A stretch of 64,000 bases of DNA. Source: Eucalyptus grandis (Eukaryota; Streptophyta; Magnoliopsida; Myrtales; Myrtaceae). How positions within the stretch are numbered: the stretch's first letter is position 1; each line of letters starts with the position of its first letter. The translations under genes were made by a program, and so were the position numbers. The notes beneath the pieces were generated by a model, which was not told where the DNA came from, did not search any database, and saw only the letters and a list, made by a program, of their open reading frames with translations. The stretch covers positions 39,911,738 through 39,975,737 of the forward strand of contig NC_052612.1 in the NCBI RefSeq assembly GCF_016545825.1. Direction: 5' to 3'. Shown here piece after piece: positions 1 through 13,869 of this stretch.

Positions 1-35
1 ACCTCCGGCGACCCCAGATCTGGGCCCGCGAGGTC

Positions 36-500
36 TTGCGACGCCGTCGCGACCTCCGGCGACCCTGGATCTGGGGCGGCGAGATCGCGCGACGCCGTCG
101 CGACCTCCGGCGACCCCAGATCTGGGGCGGCAAGGTTGCGCGACGCCGTCGCGACCTTCGGCGACCCCGGATCTGGGGCGGCAAGGCCGCGCGCGTCGCG
201 CGACGTCACCTGGACCTTCGAGAACAGTCCGTTGGCCGTCGCGAGGCTACGCAACCCTCGCCGGAGGTCGGGGGACCTCGGCGAGGGCCGCGCCTGAGTC
301 GCACGATCTCGGCGAGGGTCGGGCCTGTGTCGCGCGACCCTGATCGGCCGTCGCCAACGCTACGCAACCCTCGCCTGAGGTCACGCGATCTCGGCGAGGG
401 CTGCGCCTGGGTCGCGCGACCTCGCCGGTGGTCGCGCGACTCGAGCAGCTGCCGCCGGCGCCACCTCGACGGAGAAGATGAGCCCTGACCCGAGCAGCTG
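36..500. repeat. GC-rich 51-bp tandem repeat and degenerate GC-rich tract
   Basis: A 51-bp unit beginning GACGCCGTCG recurs at about 40, 91 and 142, with a decayed fourth copy near 193. It then passes into irregular CTCGCC/GCGAGG-rich sequence to about 500. Because 51 is a multiple of three, the stretch stays open as a 17-residue repeat (RRRRDLRRP core), but nothing suggests a real protein. Sequence after 500 (AACAGTACTCC, then a CCAAACACCCCC-type tail to about 800) looks like the end of a transposable element whose other end lies outside the window. GC content is far above that of the neighbouring VPS16 introns. Confidence 0.7.
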
Positions 501-759
501 CGGCCGGTGCCACCCTCGACGGAGAAGATGAACAGTACTCCTCGCAAGGGCAAAACACGGGAAAACAAAATGTTCGTAAGGATAATTTTGGAAAGAAAAA
601 AAATGAACAGTACCCCGAGCGGGCATGCCGAAAAAGCCGAAAGCCCAAGGCAGGTCCTCCCCTGCCTTGGGCTTTCAGCCTTCACAAGGCTGGCCTTCTC
701 CAAATGGGGCTTCAAATGTTTTTGCCAAACACCCCCACTTTAGCCTAAACATCTTTAGG

Positions 760-2141
760 GGCTCAAAGATACTTGGCAAAGTGGTTGCCAAACGCAGCCT
801 TAGTCATATCAATGAGAGTGTTAATTTGTCCATAGCTTCTAGCACCTGGCTTTTCAATGGATTTATGTGGATATGGGAATGAATAGACTTTGTGCTAAAT
901 GCATATGTAGAGTTACTTTCAGCTGAGGACTTGATTATGAACTTCTAAAAAAGAGTTTGTTTTTCAATAACTTCTGGTATTGTATCGGTATCATTGCTTC
1001 AATGACAGCAAGCTCTTGCTTATGAAGTGTGTGATATTCAATCCCCGAGCAAGCTTTGCTGAAAATGGAAAAAATTTAATTAGGTAACAGGAATTTTTAT
1101 GAAATTAAGTAGAACATGCTTAGGAGTAATTTGTGTTAAGTATAATTCACAGAAGAGTAGTATTTGCAGAGCTAAACACATAATTGGGAAAAAAGGAACT
1201 TTCATGAATTAAGTAGATGATGTAGGATGATGAGTCACGACTAAGAATAAATATTTAGGCTTCTGGCACAAAGCTTCTTAAGCATCATACTTAGGGTTTC
1301 TTAAGCATCACACCTAAGAGAAGAATTGCATTACACAATCCCAAAGCAAAGTACTGCCAAATTTAAATAATCATCAACTTTATTGAAGAGAAAGAATAAC
1401 AACCATATTTATAGCAGTTGGACTCCTAGTTGAATTAGGAAGCCTCTAAATGAGAATGTACCATAGAATATGGAATGTAATATCCTGCTTAAACTAAAAA
1501 GGAAACTTCCTAAAATCATTATAATACTCAATTCCTAGTTGATAACTTCACTATTAAACTTAAAGGAGAGTCATAATCCATTTAGAACTCTTCTTTTAAT
1601 TGTGAATTGACAGTGGTCCATCTTCACTCAGGCTTAGTGATAACATCAATCTTTGAGCAAATATGATCTCGGCTAATTCTGTTGGCTGCATCAGTGGAAC
1701 ACGCAACAGAGTAATAGTAACTGAAGAGTTAAGCTGAAAAAGAGTTTTGTGTATTGAGTGACATATCTATAGTGAGATGCTATTTCTCTTAGAAGACCAT
1801 ACGAGCAACTTCGGCAAAATTCTTATATTAATTTTTAACCATGACATGGACAGTAATCTGATTCAGCATTTTAACTATGACATGTTCCTGACCCTATAGT
1901 GTAAGAACCATAAAGCATTTGGGTTTCCGTATTGTGCAATGAAACGGGGAAAGAATTATCCCCTTTTCTTTCCTGCCATTACATTTCATATAAATAGATA
2001 GGACGCAAAACAGACAATATCGATCAGTTTCTCCTTTATTGTTCTTGCAATGTCCAGTTACATACTGCATCTTAGAATGATAATAGTATTTCTTACCCCT
2101 GATTGTTGCTCTCGGTAATGATATCCAGTTGGCTTTGGCAG
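760..2141. other. AT-rich non-coding stretch upstream of the first visible VPS16 exon
   Basis: No exon that continues VPS16 upstream is visible here. In VPS16 the preceding residues should be a conserved helix ending near ASYGQAFCS, and no frame in this stretch shows it. The stretch is therefore either a long intron carrying transposon debris or the flank of a 5'-truncated gene. A short repeated phrase (TTCTTAAGCATCA) occurs twice near 1275-1310. Confidence 0.5.
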
Positions 2142-5100
2142 TCATTTTCAACGTGATCGTATTCAAGAGATGTGTAAAACTCTGCGGGTTTTGAATGCAG
2201 TGCATAACCCTGACGTTGGAATACCTCTTAGCATTAAGCAATACAAGGTTGTTAAATTTCAACAGATTTATGTTTTAATTCGTGTTGCCCCTGCATACTT
2301 TTAGTCATGATTTCTGAAAATGCTTCTTGTGTGCAGTTGCTTACATCATCAGTTTTGGTTGGTCGCTTGATTAATGCTCACCAGCACCTCCTTGCCCTTC
2401 GCATTTCAGAGTACCTGGGAATGAACCAGGTGAGTTACCTTGTAGGCTTATTTCACAACTTCTTTCGATGCACAAACATGAAGAGAAATTCTAAACACAA
2501 GTTTTGTTGCCGAGAAATGAAATCTTGCTTGGGATATTTGTTAAAGCAACTGGAATGAGTTAAACTTTAGATTATCACGGCACAGCCACCCTACACTTGT
2601 CTTTGTGCCAGTGTCCTGGATTTCGTGACAAGTTATTGTTTTCCATTATCTCAATATCTTTCCCAGGCACCATATTGCACTCACATTCTTAATTGTGATG
2701 TCAAAGTCTATCTTTGTAAGCCCTTTCATATCTTTATTCCTTAATGAGCAACATATTTGGAAGTGTGGAAAGGAATTCAAACGTGTATATGAAGTCCGAA
2801 AATTTCCTCCTTGTGGGATAAGTGCAAATGAAAAGCCAAACATATTGCCCTTTTCATCTTGGCTCAAGCTCCACCCGTGCCTTATAGTCTAGAGATGAGC
2901 CATTTGTCCATTAAAACATTACATTCCTTACAGTCCAACTGCAGTTGTATTGATCATTTCATTTGGCAACATATCCTATTGTAGATCATACCATACGCAA
3001 CCTGAAGAATCTCTTACAGTCGTTAGGAGACACACTTTTAAGTTTGGTTTCTGGCTTATGGTGGGACTAAAGCAGTGCTAATCATGTGTTCATCTATTCC
3101 TTTCATGGTTCATATTTCTGGGTTACTTTGTCTTTGTAGGAGGTGGTGATAATGCATTGGGCATGCTCGAAAATTACAGCTTCTTTGGCAATTCCAGACA
3201 CAGCACTTCTGGAAATGTTACTTGACAAGGTTTTGAGATATGTTTTGTATGACTCCTGAATGTCTAAAAATCAACTGTATAAGGAAGAATGTTTTACAGT
3301 GACTGACTTGAGAATTTCTGCATGTCAGCTGCAATTATGCAAAGGCATATCATATGCAGCAGTTGCTGCTCATGCAGATAAGAATGGCCGACGAAAGTTA
3401 GCTGCCATGCTCATTGAACATGAACCCCGTCCATCCAAACAGGTTGGCCTCTGAGGAAATAGTTTCTTTAATGCTGTGTTTCTGCAATCTCATGCATAAT
3501 GTTTAGATGGTTCAAGCTGATATGTTGAATAAGTAATATGTACTCATACGCCTTTTTTATCCAGGTTCCACTTCTGTTGAGCATAGGGGAAGAAGATACA
3601 GCTCTGATGAAGGCAACTGAAAGCGGCGATACTGACCTTGTTTATCTTGTCCTCTTCCACATCTGGCAGAAGGTATTGCTTTCTAAGAAAGTAGATAGTA
3701 GTACTTCTGTAATCATTATGATATTACACATTCAGTATCTTCTACATATCTGGAGCATAATTTGGCTTGCAAATGCATTCTTATGGTTCAACAATCATTC
3801 TTGTCCATTGCAGAGGCAACCTTTGGAATTTTTTGGGATGATTCAGGCCAAACCTCTCGCACGAGATTTGTTCATCACATATTCAAGGTATTTACAGGTT
3901 CCTTTATATAGCACCTTCTGGCCCTTCTTCTCTGACCTCGCAGAAAGTAAAGGAAAAAAGAACATAGAGTGGACCAGCCTGAAAAAGTAATGTGTGTTGC
4001 GCTCTGTCCCATATTATTGAAGGCTCAAGGTGCACCATAATGGCCAGTAATATTCTCAAGACTACTGTCAAAGCATAGTAGACCAATTGTTTGAGACTAC
4101 AAATGTTAAGAAAATATTTAATGAGGGTGATGATGGGGGAAGGGAGACAAGATCCAATTTATGACTGATAACAGATTATATTTTTGCTAAATCATTCCTT
4201 ATCAGTGTGCCAAAGAGGGAAGTGGATTTGATGTCCTCAGATATTTTGTTCTCTATAGTGAAGAAGATGAACTTTAGGAGAGAAGGAAAAAGGTGGCCAT
4301 GCTTCTTCAAGCATGGTTCCGAAAATTTTCAGTCTCACCATGTAGGGGTTTCAGTGGAAAAGGGATGGGCAAGGGGTCATATAGCAGCTTCAAGTTCAAT
4401 CCTCTGTGAACATTAAACTATTTGAGGATAGATGACGCGCAGGAAATGTGGCTGGAACGAGGCTAATAGTGTGTCGAGCATATGTTTTCTGCATGGATAC
4501 TGACTTATTTTTTTGTTGCAGATGTTACAAGCATGAATTTCTGAAGGATTTCTTTCTTTCAACTGGACAACTTCAAGTGAGTCTGATAATTTGCTTTTCA
4601 TCACTTTTTTGTGTGCATTTTTTCCGTTGGCTGAGTACAGAATAGGGGTCAATAATGGTTCAGTTTGTTAGATTATTTATCTATATCAGTCCATCCTCTC
4701 ATAAATACTGCTTTCCTAAATTCCATTGTCAAGTTGAAGTATGAATGTCATCTACTTTATACTTCATCGAGGCACAAGGGGCTTCAAGTTTCTTTCTCCC
4801 TTCATTGCAAAGGGGATGGTTGACCCTAGTAGTTGTTTTAAGTAGGAATTAAACATCAGGAAATGTTATGGTGCCAATAGATGGTTAAGGTGGGCTGGTA
4901 TAATTGTTGTACTTCATGGTATGCTTTGATCAGCTCTGCAATTTCTCAGATTCATATGTGATATTTGATATTATTGGTATGTACCCTGTTGGACTAGATT
5001 CCAACCATTCTAGGCTTTTTCAGTTGTTAGCATGCAAAACTGAGTAAAAGGGCACTGGGGCTGGGCTATGTATAAGTGACTGTGTATTGTTGTCAAAATT

Positions 5101-7708
5101 GCATTAAAGCTAACAAATTAAATGATTCTCTATAGTTTCTCTAAATGGTAAATTTTCCATTATCGGTTCATTCATATGTAGTTTCATGCTCTGTAGGAGG
5201 TGGCTTTCCTTTTGTGGAAAGAATCATGGGAACTTGGCAAAAATCCAATGGCAAGCAAAGGATCTCCTCTCCATGGCCCCCGCATAAAACTTATTGAGAA
5301 GGCTCATGGTCTTTTTGCAGAGACTAAAGAACATAACTTCGAGTCAAAGGCTGCTGAGGAACATGCCAAATTGCTTAGGTTCACTCTCAATCTCGTCTTA
5401 TTTTCAGAGCTTTACCTTCTTGCTTAAGAATGTTCAAGTTTTAAGCATCTAGAAGTGCATTTAGCAAATAAACACAAACAATCCATTCTTTGTCATGGAA
5501 TGGGCTTTTATTTATAGTTAACTTGTGTTATTCTCATTTTGAAAATAAAGCAGACAATCACTAAATAATAAGATCTTTGATTTTTTCTTGTTAAAATGAA
5601 GAACAAAATCGTAATAGATCATCATGATTTTCTTGAAATTTAGCTCAGTGAAGATTTTCTGCAAAATTGTTGCCTTCATTTTATCTTGGAATATGTTAAG
5701 GTCTGATGCATTCTTTATATTTACGTGAAGTATAACATAGCAAGTAATGGGTTGCTCTTGCAGTTGTGATAGCTATTTCAACTTTAAAAGCATTGAATAG
5801 AGAATGTATTTCATTTCTCATTTGCCCCATTACGGAACAGTAAAGTGACATTCCAAGTAAATTCTGACAATAGGGCAAATTCTTGTTGGATATCCAAAAC
5901 TTGGATCATAACTCTATGTGAAGTCTCTTGCATGCTAAAAATATTTGTCTAGCTTCTTATGAAGTAGTTCTCACGCTTCTTGAGATTGTGACCACAACGT
6001 CTGAGAATCTTTATCAGGCTGAAAGTTGTATGTGCCGACCTGTGATTACGAGCCCTCATCTTGACGTCTTTGAGGAGCCTTTTAGTATCCTCCTCTCTCT
6101 CTCTCTCTCCCCCCCCCGGGTCTTTCTTCCTCGAAGTTTGAAGTGATTGTTTAAGTGGATTTAGGAAAAGAATTATTTGATGATTTGTTTACAGTTCATA
6201 TGGTCTGCGTAATGAGTTTAGCTGCTAGCAAATCATGATAATCTTCCAAGAAGTGAAAATTGAAAGTGTCCAAGTTGCTTTTATTGTTTGATGGATAGTA
6301 ATGTTTCTTTCCTTTAAAATTTTCCTTTTTTAAGGTTCTTCCTTGAATTATCAGTGAGAGTTGTTTATTTTCTCCTTAAGATGAATGTTGTTCTTCTCTT
6401 TGTTTTGCAGAATACAACACGAGCTAGAAGTCACCACTAAGCAGCCAATCTTTGTTGACTCAAGCATTAGTGATACAATACGTACCTGTATTGTTTTGGG
6501 AAATCATAGAGCTGCAATGAAAGTGAGAACTGAATTTAAGGTCGGTATGGTAGCACCATCGCTCTTGTTCCAAAACAGGGGCAACAATATTTAGTTATTT
6601 CAACATTATTGGATGATGTGTTGTCCAGGTGACACGGGATAGAATATATGTGACGTCCCCATTTTGTTTTTCTAACTTTCAGCTTCCTTCCCTTCTAACA
6701 TAAACATCACTTTGGTCTGCAAATTACTTAATTGATACTTCAAATTTCTGTGAAACTGTCTTAGGTGTCTGAAAAGAGATGGTACTGGCTGAAAGTTTTC
6801 GCACTGGCTACTATAAGAGATTGGGATGCACTTGAGAAGTTTTCAAAGGAGAAGCGACCACCAATTGGTTAGCATATTGATTTTTTTTTTCCTTGTTCAA
6901 ATTGAAAGGTCAAGGCAAGGTTAGGAAATTGTCAGCTATTGACTGACACAAAATACTGCACAACATTTTTTTGCTGATCATTTGACATTAGGCTGTCCAA
7001 AAAATGTATGAATTTACAATGTCATTTTTCTACATGTCCTCAAGGATTTATCAATTTTCAGGTTGGGCTTGACTAATGATGAACCCCATTGGATTATATC
7101 GTTGAAACATAATCTGAGCTGAAAGAATAAATGTTGGAACTGCTCATACCAATCGCTAATGGACTTTTTACCGTTTACAACAAGATGATATTTACTTTCG
7201 AAAACCAATTGGGTACTCTTGGTCTTGGGAAGATTAGGTTTCCTCTCTGAATTTGTCTGTTTGTCTCTATGATTAGGCTATCGACCATTTGTGGAGGCTT
7301 GTGTTGATGCTGATGAGAAGGGTGAGGCCCTCAAGTATATCCCAAAACTAGCAGATCCCCGGGAAAGAGCTGAGGTATTCTTATGTTCCTTGTGATGGTT
7401 TCCTTTTCCTTTTTGGAGAGTTTTTCTTTTTGAGCGTAAAAGATGAGTAGAAAGTCTTGAAGACTTTTCTTGTGCTTGTTGCAAAGATGCGGTGGTTTTA
7501 TCTGCTTTTTTATTTTTTTTCACACTAATCTTTTCATGTATCGTTTTGGTAGGCCTATGCTCGAATTGGCATGGCCAAAGAAGCTGCTGATGCTGCCTCT
7601 CAGGCCAAAGATGGTGAATTGTTGGGTCGGCTGAAATTAACCTTTTCACAAAATGCAGCAGCTTCATCAATTTTTGATACTCTTCGAGACAGATTGGGAG
7701 TTTCTTAA
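2142..7708 (+). CDS. VPS16/VCL1: VPS16 (VACUOLELESS1-like), C-terminal half, 12 exons
   Basis: C-terminal half of VPS16, a core subunit of the HOPS and CORVET tethering complexes that bind VPS33 and drive vacuole and late-endosome fusion. The Arabidopsis homologue VCL1 is needed for vacuole formation. Exons: 2142-2247, 2337-2429, 3140-3229, 3329-3442, 3565-3672, 3814-3887, 4522-4576, 5197-5378, 6411-6540, 6765-6867, 7277-7374, 7553-7708, all with AG/GT borders and compatible phases. They encode about 435 residues ending ...FDTLRDRLGVS-stop. Hallmarks include LLALRISEYLGMNQ, CKGISYAAVAAHADK, PLLLSIGEEDTALMKATESGDTD, SPLHGPRIKLIEKA and KRWYWLKVFALATI. The family is about 840-860 residues, so the N-terminal beta-propeller half is absent from the window. 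The visible part has no premature stop. Whether the upstream exons exist to the left cannot be seen. Family assignment is very secure. Confidence 0.93.
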
Positions 7709-9038
7709 TCCCACGGACACTCCATCTGGGCTTTTATAACTTCATCTGGGGATTTATGTGCATATTCAAGTTGCTCTTCTTTCGTGGGTGATGAAATAGA
7801 ATGGCAGGAAAAGATGTTCATTTGCTTTCGGCATTTATGCATCCTTCTGCATTCCTTGATCAAGTGCGGTTCAAAATCTGCTCTAGTGACGCACTATCTC
7901 TGCTCGTCGCTTCATCTCTGATTTTGGTGCTTTATTATTTTCCTATGACAAGTCTTTGAGTGTTTTTGTATTATATTGTAACTTGTTTGCCTTTTTTTTT
8001 CTTAATCTAGCTTTCAGGAGATTGTAATCACAAAGTGTTCATTTTATAAATGCACATTGGTTGTAAACAAACATCTCCAATTTGTGAAGAGAATGTGAGC
8101 ACAGGGTAATCGATCTGTTTCTCTCGAGCATCTGTCAATTGAGTGCATTTTAATTTGAAGCTGTTTGGCTAGTCTTCCATGCCAACGAAATCTTATTGGA
8201 TTCATTCCTCCGCCAAGAGACGGTAAAAGAACAATACAGATAGCAGTACAATTCACTAACGCTGCATATCCACATTTGGTCCTATTTTCAGGTCGTTCTT
8301 AAACTTCTAACAAGGACGATATGCGACCTCATTGTCAAAGCTAACAAGGACAACGCATGACCTTCTGTCAAAAAGCCCAAAACGAAAACTTATGGAAAAT
8401 TACTGTTGATGCAATCTTTTCCCAAGAGACTGCTGGACAGGAAACCTCGTTTTGATTGTCATTGGCCCGATCTAAGGCCTTGAAGCATGCACTACCATTC
8501 CTATGGATTGGTGCAAATTAAGACATGGCTCAATGAATAACTTCATCAACAAGAGAGAAGGCGAGATCCTACACTACCATACGATTCCAGCACTTGATGA
8601 AATGGTCGACGATAACCATATTAATGAGAGACCACTTGTCAATTTGATGGGTTCAAGCTGAACCAGCCTTTATAGATCATGCATGCTTCTACACGCCACT
8701 TTACCCGAGGTCTGCACTTCCCAATCATAAATTATCTGCAAGTATCATCCCTTATGCAAATGAAATGCGAAATCTCTTTGGATACAACTACCCCACTGGA
8801 GGCTTTACTCGAGATATAACATCCTCTGAAGCACACGTTGACATGAAAATTTTAGTTGAAGGACCATGGGAAAATGTCTGCAGAATCCCATACAAATTTG
8901 CCAAACAATACCCAAAATTTGATGGATACAGAACGTCACCCATCAGTCAAAAACCATAAAATATATCATCTAACTTCTTGAGAAATCAATTACCAGCTAA
9001 CGGCATAGCTCTGAAAGGCGCAGGAAGAGATAAAAGAG
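7709..9038. other. VPS16 3' UTR and intergenic DNA
   Basis: The first 300-350 bases after the VPS16 stop are T-rich and probably its 3' UTR (TTGTATTATATTGTAA near 7967). A 64-codon open stretch at 8765-8959 has no recognisable domain and no splice-linked partner. I see no gene here. Confidence 0.5.
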
Positions 9039-10770
<1,732 letters not shown>

Positions 10771-10897
10771 CGTCGACGTCGCGGGCGGCGGAGGAGGAGG
10801 CGGAGGAGCGCGGCGACTGCGAGTTCGTTCGGCTGCTCCGGGAAAACCCTCGCTCGATCGATGGAGGAGGAGCATATAAGGATCGCGGGATGGGAGG

Positions 10898-10957
10898 AAA
10901 CCCTAACGCGAAAGTGCTCTGCTGGGCCTTACGCAAGGCCCATGAGTCGTAGGCCCA
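10898..10957 (-). promoter_or_regulatory. RPL18A promoter: telo-box plus three site II motifs
   Basis: A telo-box (AAACCCTAA, 10898-10906) is followed upstream by site II words: TGGGCC at 10923-10928 and GGCCCA at 10937-10942 and 10952-10957. In plants this combination marks promoters of ribosomal protein and other growth-linked genes (TCP factor and telo-box binding proteins). A TATA-like word (TATATG on the minus strand, about 10873) lies nearer the start codon. The motifs are seen; regulation is inferred from known promoters of this class. Confidence 0.75.
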
Positions 10958-10984
10958 TTTGTGATGTAAATGGATCTGAGAATC

Positions 10985-11880
10985 CAAGACTGCTATTCAT
11001 ATTCCTTTTTTTTTTAATTGTCCGATTTGTTTCAAAAAATAAATAATTTCAAAAATAATTTCTTAAAAATGATTATTTGTATTGTATATAAAAATATATG
11101 AACAAAAAATATCTGCATCATTCAAGAAAATATTTAAATATAAATTATTATCAATAATGAAAATGTTTTTCATTAACTAATCATTTTAAATGATGAGTGC
11201 TTATTTTTAAAAAAATATTTTTTCAGAATAATTCATTTTCTGCAAAATAGAAAAAGGAAGGTTTCAGAACTCTATGAATATTAACATATTTCTGACAGTA
11301 ATTGTTTAGAAACGGGTTCGATTCACATTGTAATTTGACAATAATTTCATGAACTTAACTGACATTGCGATCAAATTTTTGAAAGGTTAAAGTTGCCTTT
11401 TTGCATGGAAATGTTTTTTGATTGTTAATAGCTCAATTGGTGAGGTTGTAATAATCAGCTGGTCAACTTGACTAAAATTAAGGACGATGCGAAGCACTTT
11501 TGAATCAGATCCGGAGATTTCATGGGGATCCCAAGAATCAACGAATGACTCATTCGTAATGATGGGCTTCATCGGTTGACTGACTTCATTTTCTCTCAAA
11601 ATACCAGCTTTGACTAGGGCAAAGGCTAGTGGTTGCTTGTCCTATCATTTCTCGTATTACGTGCGGCAACAGGCGACTCTTTTGGTTTTCATGTCTCTGG
11701 CTGTCTGGTATGGATATTCATTGCTAGCACCAACTTTTTTCTTATATATATATATATGTATCTGATCTAATTATATTTGCTTGTCTGCAAAATAAATCAG
11801 AACAGGGGACAAATCGAGAGGCAAAGCAAGGAGAAAAATGGGAATCCAAAAGTTTCCTAATCAAATCCTCAACAGAAGTC
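10985..11880. other. AT-rich intergenic stretch, no gene
   Basis: Runs of A/T and imperfect AATAATTT words at 10990-11270 look like an old miniature element. A short TA microsatellite lies near 11746-11757. No open frame here carries a recognisable domain. Confidence 0.5.
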
Positions 11881-13869
11881 TCAAACATCATCTGCACACT
11901 TCCTGGGTGCAAATCCCAGCCTAGACTTCTTCATATCAAACCACATGTGGAAATCCTGCTGCAGATAGTTCCCGATTATTGAGTACCCCGGGAACCCCCC
12001 CTGCTCCATCATCGCCAGGCACGCGATCCCGGCCGGCTCGAACAGGACGAAGTTGTTCTCCACCGGAAAATTCCATTTCGCCCCGTCCACGAATTCGATC
12101 CCGAACCCGGGCAACTCGGGCTCTGGCACTCCGGACACGTTGTAGCAAGGATAAAAGTCTTCTTTCTCCACCATTGGGTACGCCTTCACCTTCCTCTCGA
12201 ACGCTTCCAGAATCGCCCTGTAGGCGGGTCCGAAGAAGTAACCAAGTGAAACACCCGAATCTATGATCGTCCCTCCACGCCCATCCGGCGACACTTCCCA
12301 TGTCTCCTGGGGTATGTCAAGAATCTCTCCTCCGACCATGATCGATTTTATCTTGACATAGTAAAATGTGCTGTCGGGGCTTTCCTCGGCGCGAAGAAAG
12401 GAAGTGAAATTCCAACCGGGGCGGCCCGAAAGCTCGTTGGCTTCGCCGAAAACCAATCTGCTGCTCGCATTGGGGTTGCTGTGTCTGTTCGCGAGACAGT
12501 AAGAGAAAGATTGGCCATTCGGAGACTGAAGCTGAGAGGCCAAAGACAGGGGCCCTCTTCCTAGTCCCAGCATCCCTGGAGCCCCATCAGATTCACCTCC
12601 GTTCCAACGACCGCAGCCAAACATCACATCCTCCTTCCTTGTGAATTCGGGGGCGCCGGCCTGCGCCGTGAGATTGACCGTGAATGTTTCTAGTGCCAAA
12701 TTGCCGGTCGAGTTCGAGCCGTCTCCATACGGATAGATGTAAGGACAGGTCTGGTTTTCAGACTTGCATCGCTGCAGAGGATCCGGGTCTCGGACATGGC
12801 GACACCGAGGGTCGCGGCAGCTTATCTCTCGAAAAGAAGTGGAGCGCTCGGGATCATAGTATGGCCCCCCTTGCTCGGAGCAATCAGGACAAGCAGCACA
12901 TTTGATCCAGCTGAAGTCGCTACCTGTATCAAGTATCAGAGGGACATGCCGAGGCGGCGTCCCTATGTATACATCGATGAAGTACACTTCCAAGCCCGGA
13001 ACCACTCCGTATCTTAGTGTAGCCATGAGGGTGCCTGGAGGACCGCCTGCTACGGATTCCTGCGAAGGCGAACCATCGATCGGCTTCAAATGCAGCTTCA
13101 GCTTATCCTTGCCCCTGCTGAGCCTTGAAATGGGGTTCCGATGCCTGATCTCTGCCATCTTCCCATGATCGGTCTGAGCTCGGGCCAAATCCTCGGCTGC
13201 GAAGGATTCTTCCTGCCCGGTCCCGCCACTGGTCGACCGGTGGGAGACTCGAAGCTCCACCGTCTCTCCATCGTCAGCATAAGTAAAATCACCACCACCA
13301 TAACCAAGACGATCACCTCCCTCCTGTTTGGTCTCTGATAATGGGGATGTGATGCTACCGGGAGTGCTTCCTGAAGAGGGAACGGAACCGAAGCTCGGGT
13401 TGAGCAACGACTCTATGCCGCCTGAATTCGAGGCATTGAAGTTGCGATTTTTGTGATTTATGACTCTGGTTTCTTCGATGAAGCGGATAGCGAGGAACAT
13501 AACAATTGCCATAAACAAAAGAACTCTGCAATTCATGGTGGTCTGCCTCTTCTGAAGTGGTAGAGGCCGAGATTTCCTCGGATTGAAGAAGGGCATGGCG
13601 AAAGCTACGAGCTTTTTGGAATGAAACAAGACGGAAGCGAAAAGGCCAAAAGAAAAAGCCAGAAAGAAAGCAAAAGCCACAGAGAAAGAAAGAAAGACAG
13701 GTTTTTGTAGTGGACTTTCGCTTTCAACATTCCTCGGGCAACGCCCCGCCCTGTAGTCGTTGTTCTGCAGTTGTCTCTTGATCCGTTGACTTGACGTCGA
13801 CTTTCTCTCTCCCCATTTTTGGGTCTGAGGACTGGAATTCCTTGTTCTTCTAATCTCCAGGGTCAACAA
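11881..13869 (-). CDS. Nepenthesin-type aspartic protease, membrane-anchored (A1 family), single exon
   Basis: Pepsin-fold (A1) aspartic protease of the plant nepenthesin type. In the 662-codon frame, catalytic motif 1 is DTGSD (D314) and motif 2 is DSGVS (D537). The second usually reads DSGT or DSGS, so V is a mild deviation. The flap YPYGDGS is at about 379-385. A cysteine-rich insert (C324, C327, C330 region) marks the nepenthesin subgroup. The C-terminus (SIIGNYLQQDFHMWFD...LGFAPRKC) is complete. The true start is uncertain. The longest frame begins at 13869, but M92 (13596; MPFFNPRK) or M112 (13536; MNCRVLLFMAIVMF) leaves one hydrophobic segment acting as signal anchor, followed by a serine/glycine-rich stem of about 150 residues. 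I favour 13596, giving 571 residues. Intron-less, as many relatives are. Substrate unknown. Confidence 0.88.
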   Translation of the reverse strand: MLTLEIRRTRNSSPQTQKWGERKSTSSQRIKRQLQNNDYRAGRCPRNVESESPLQKPVFLSFSVAFAFFLAFSFGLFASVLFHSKKLVAFAMPFFNPRKSRPLPLQKRQTTMNCRVLLFMAIVMFLAIRFIEETRVINHKNRNFNASNSGGIESLLNPSFGSVPSSGSTPGSITSPLSETKQEGGDRLGYGGGDFTYADDGETVELRVSHRSTSGGTGQEESFAAEDLARAQTDHGKMAEIRHRNPISRLSRGKDKLKLHLKPIDGSPSQESVAGGPPGTLMATLRYGVVPGLEVYFIDVYIGTPPRHVPLILDTGSDFSWIKCAACPDCSEQGGPYYDPERSTSFREISCRDPRCRHVRDPDPLQRCKSENQTCPYIYPYGDGSNSTGNLALETFTVNLTAQAGAPEFTRKEDVMFGCGRWNGGESDGAPGMLGLGRGPLSLASQLQSPNGQSFSYCLANRHSNPNASSRLVFGEANELSGRPGWNFTSFLRAEESPDSTFYYVKIKSIMVGGEILDIPQETWEVSPDGRGGTIIDSGVSLGYFFGPAYRAILEAFERKVKAYPMVEKEDFYPCYNVSGVPEPELPGFGIEFVDGAKWNFPVENNFVLFEPAGIACLAMMEQGGFPGYSIIGNYLQQDFHMWFDMKKSRLGFAPRKCADDV

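Noticed and set aside
36..488. Arginine-rich 150-codon open frame at the left edge
   Set aside because: It is the 51-bp repeat read in one frame; the opposite strand is equally open.
1894..2262. 122-codon minus-strand open frame
   Set aside because: Antisense of the VPS16 exon at 2142-2247 and adjacent intron.
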